Assembly (NCBI RefSeq): GCF_937863595.1
Contig: NZ_CALMGQ010000024.1
Span: 1-54,493 of the forward strand
Direction of reading: 5' to 3'
DNA from: an uncultured Cytophaga sp.
Lineage (GTDB): Bacteria; Bacteroidota; Bacteroidia; Cytophagales; Cytophagaceae
DNA: 54,493 nt
The position numbers and the translations under genes are program-made. Under the pieces are notes generated by a model. It did not search any database, had not been told where the DNA came from, and saw only the letters and a list, made by a program, of their open reading frames with translations. The number at the start of each line of letters is the position of its first letter. Within the stretch, counting starts at the first letter, position 1. Shown one piece after another: positions 52,509 through 54,493 of the stretch.

Positions 52509-54026
52509 ATGGAAAATAAAGTAGTTGCCCCAGCAGAAAATGTTCTGATGAAAAAAATCGTTTCTCATGCAAAAGAATACGGATTTGTTTTTCAGTCGTC
52601 AGAAATTTATGATGGCTTGCAAGCGGTATACGATTATGGACAAATGGGTGTTGAATTGAAAAACAACATTAAAACGGTTTGGTATAAATCAATGACGCAA
52701 CTCAATGATAATATCGTTGGGTTGGACGCATCTATTTTTATGCATCCCTTAACATGGAAAGCTTCTGGCCACATCGATGGTTTTAGTGACCCAATGATTG
52801 ACAACAAAGATTCTAAAAAAAGATATCGTGCAGATGTTCTAGTTGAAGACCGTGCTGCTGCATTAGAAGCTGCTGGTAAAAAAGAAGAAGGCGATGCATT
52901 GGTAAAAAAATTAGCACGCTTGCTTGAAGCCGATGATTTATCTGGTGTTCAAGATTTAATTACGACTGAAAAAATTGTTTGTCCGGTAAGTGGCACATCC
53001 AACTGGACAGAAGTACGTCAGTTTAATTTGATGTTCTCTACGCAAGTGGGTTCTGTTGCAGAAGATTCAAGCACGATATATTTAAGACCAGAAACGGCAC
53101 AAGGAATTTTTGTAAACTTCTTGAACGTACAAAAATCGGGTCGTATGAAAATACCCTTTGGTATTGCGCAGATAGGTAAAGCGTTTCGTAACGAAATTGT
53201 TGCGCGTCAGTTTACCTTCCGTATGCGTGAGTTTGAACAAATGGAAATGCAATTCTTTATTCGTCCGGGGACAGAAATGGAATGGTACGCGAAGTGGAAA
53301 GAATCACGTATGAATTGGCATAAGGCAATTGGTATACCTGCAGAGAAATTAAAATTTCACGATCACGAAAAATTAGCGCATTACGCAAATGCTGCGGTAG
53401 ATATTGAATTTGAATTCCCATTTGGTTTCAAAGAAATGGAAGGCATACACTCACGTACCGATTTTGATTTGTCGAGCCATGAGAAAATGTCTAGAAAGAA
53501 GCAGCAATATTTCGACAACGATGTAGATCCTGCAACAGGAAAACCATTTGGGAATTATATTCCATATGTGGTTGAAACTTCGGTTGGTGCAGACAGATGT
53601 TTCCTTGCGGTAATGTGTAATGCATACACCGAAGAAACAACGGTTGAAACAAATGAAGCAGGCGAAGAAAAAACAAAAGAACGTGTGTACTTAAAATTGC
53701 ACCCTACCTTGGCGCCGATCAAAGCAGCGATTCTTCCAATCATGAAGAAAGACGGTTTGTCTGAAAAGGCAATGGAAATTTATAATGAATTGAAATACGA
53801 TATTAAGGTAACGTACGAAGATAAAGATTCAATCGGTAAGCGTTATACACGCAACGATTTAATTGGTACGCCTTTCTGTATTGCAGTAGATCACCAAACA
53901 TTAGAAGACAATACGGTAACGGTTCGTCACCGTGATACAATGATTCAAGAACGTGTTGCGATTAGCGAATTGCGGTTGAAGATTCGAAAAGAAACAAGCT
54001 GGAGAACGATCTTGGAGAAGGTATAG
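52509..54026 (+). CDS. glyS: glycyl-tRNA synthetase (class II, alpha2 type)
   Basis: A 505-aa class II synthetase that charges tRNA-Gly. Motif 2 'FGIAQIGKAFRNEIVARQFTFRMREFEQMEMQFF' and motif 3 'PYVVETSVGADRCFLAVM' are clear, as are the glycine-binding 'ETAQGIFVNF' and C-terminal anticodon-binding domain (LAPIKAAILPIMKKDGL...). The length matches the eukaryote/archaea-like single-subunit form found in many Bacteroidota. Divergent from hemH, with 134 bases between the start codons. Confidence 0.96.
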   Translation: MENKVVAPAENVLMKKIVSHAKEYGFVFQSSEIYDGLQAVYDYGQMGVELKNNIKTVWYKSMTQLNDNIVGLDASIFMHPLTWKASGHIDGFSDPMIDNKDSKKRYRADVLVEDRAAALEAAGKKEEGDALVKKLARLLEADDLSGVQDLITTEKIVCPVSGTSNWTEVRQFNLMFSTQVGSVAEDSSTIYLRPETAQGIFVNFLNVQKSGRMKIPFGIAQIGKAFRNEIVARQFTFRMREFEQMEMQFFIRPGTEMEWYAKWKESRMNWHKAIGIPAEKLKFHDHEKLAHYANAAVDIEFEFPFGFKEMEGIHSRTDFDLSSHEKMSRKKQQYFDNDVDPATGKPFGNYIPYVVETSVGADRCFLAVMCNAYTEETTVETNEAGEEKTKERVYLKLHPTLAPIKAAILPIMKKDGLSEKAMEIYNELKYDIKVTYEDKDSIGKRYTRNDLIGTPFCIAVDHQTLEDNTVTVRHRDTMIQERVAISELRLKIRKETSWRTILEKV

Positions 54027-54054
54027 TTTTTCAGTTTAATTATTTTGAAAAGGA

Positions 54055-54081
54055 AGGCTTGTCGAGGGACAGGCCTTTTTT
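54055..54081 (+). terminator. terminator after glyS
   Basis: Nine-base-pair stem with one G-U pair (54055-54063 and 54068-54076), then five T. Confidence 0.8.
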
Positions 54082-54136
54082 AGTTAATAGTACAAATATT
54101 TCCTTGTGTAAAAACCAAATTAGTCGTTAATGAGCC

Positions 54137-54212
54137 TTTAAACCTATGTTGGCGTCAACAGCCTCTTACCCAACCACAACTCTAACCGTTGTTGTGCCAG
54201 CGGCCAACAACC
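54137..54212. repeat. interspersed palindromic repeat, copy A
   Basis: Terminal arms TGTTGGC / GCCAACA with a conserved interior (AGCCTCTTACCCAACCACAA). Inside, CACAAC can pair with GTTGTG. Two further copies follow; see the entries at 54270 and 54390. Confidence 0.75.
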
Positions 54213-54265
54213 AAGCAGTCTGTGATGCTAAAAGTTTTTGATGAAAAGAGCATGCACACTATCCT

Positions 54266-54338
54266 TTTAAACCCATGTTGGCGTCGACAGCCTCTTACCC
54301 AACCACAACTCAACCCGTTGTGTCATTCGGCCAACAAT
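54266..54338. repeat. interspersed palindromic repeat, copy B
   Basis: The same ~60-base unit with both arms (TGTTGGC / GCCAACA) and the conserved interior. Spacing from copy A is about 130 bases; the sequence in between is unrelated. Confidence 0.75.
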
Positions 54339-54387
54339 CAATAAAGACATATTTTGATATTCAATTACTCATTAAAAAGAAGAAGCT

Positions 54388-54441
54388 TCACCCATGTTGG
54401 CGTCAAGAGCCTCTTACCCAACTACAACTCAAACCGTTGAT
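54388..54441. repeat. interspersed palindromic repeat, copy C (right arm lost)
   Basis: The left arm and interior are conserved up to CCGTTGA, after which similarity ends. About 120 bases from copy B. The window ends shortly after, so more copies may follow. Confidence 0.7.
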
Positions 54442-54493
54442 TTCTATGGTTTATGCAAGCGGACTTGTATAAATATATTCATATTTTCTATTA

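Noticed and set aside
54137..54441. CRISPR or integron attC array
   Set aside because: Repeats of ~60 bases with ~70-base spacers and three copies do not fit CRISPR; core triplets do not match attC consensus and no integrase is seen.

Overview
The window looks like a chromosomal segment from a gliding or T9SS-bearing member of the Bacteroidota, probably Cytophagales-like. It has GldJ- and GldM-type proteins, a type IX secretion sorting domain, a DUF4175 protein, FadL/OmpP1 and PorT-like barrels, many lipoproteins, low GC, and the Bacteroidota-style neighbourhood Ig-like lipoprotein / methyltransferase / mnmG / ybeY / RsbW-like ATPase. No tRNA, rRNA or CRISPR array was recognised.

Layout. 0.3-10 kb: a FadL porin with a GDSL esterase lipoprotein; a Fic protein with a 53-bp palindrome upstream; YebC; a tandem pair of membrane paralogues with an FWWDE motif; and an ECF sigma gene divergent from a DoxX-like / flavin reductase / folE operon, with matching promoters for both sides. 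10-17.3 kb: a uracil-DNA glycosylase-like protein, a 280-bp nested-palindrome element, a T9SS cargo protein, a beta-barrel protein, a conserved unknown and a UvrD-type helicase. 17.3-18.6 kb: a REP-associated tyrosine transposase (RAYT) whose own REP palindromes lie inside its reading frame, with a tandem partial duplicate. 18.7-26.8 kb: a defence operon. AbiEi-AbiEii, a DUF1016 nuclease remnant, a C5 cytosine methyltransferase, a second methylase-like protein, an McrB-like AAA+ ATPase, a DUF2357/PD-(D/E)XK protein and a small protein are joined by 4-bp overlaps or gaps of 2-4 bp, behind two palindromic operator candidates. The parts resemble GTP-dependent BsuMI/LlaJI-type restriction combined with an AbiE toxin-antitoxin.

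27-44 kb: a lipoprotein phosphatase, a third FWWDE paralogue, three tandem 154-bp repeats, a TPR protein, a 450-bp AT-rich gap with DnaA-box-like sites, then an Ig-like lipoprotein, a methyltransferase and mnmG. Next is a 1.4-kb gene-free stretch with six exact and two degenerate parS sites, followed by ybeY, an RsbW-like ATPase, DUF4175, a peptide-binding lipoprotein and exonuclease III. The parS array, mnmG and the AT-rich gap together suggest proximity to the chromosome origin. 44-54.5 kb: comF, gldJ, an unknown lipoprotein, an orphan gldM, a sugar aminotransferase, a class D beta-lactamase, ferrochelatase, glycyl-tRNA synthetase and a triple interspersed palindromic repeat.

The best candidates for something undescribed are the single-transcript AbiE + methyltransferase + McrB/DUF2357 operon, the RAYT that encodes its own REPs in frame, the parS array, and the mirrored ECF promoters.
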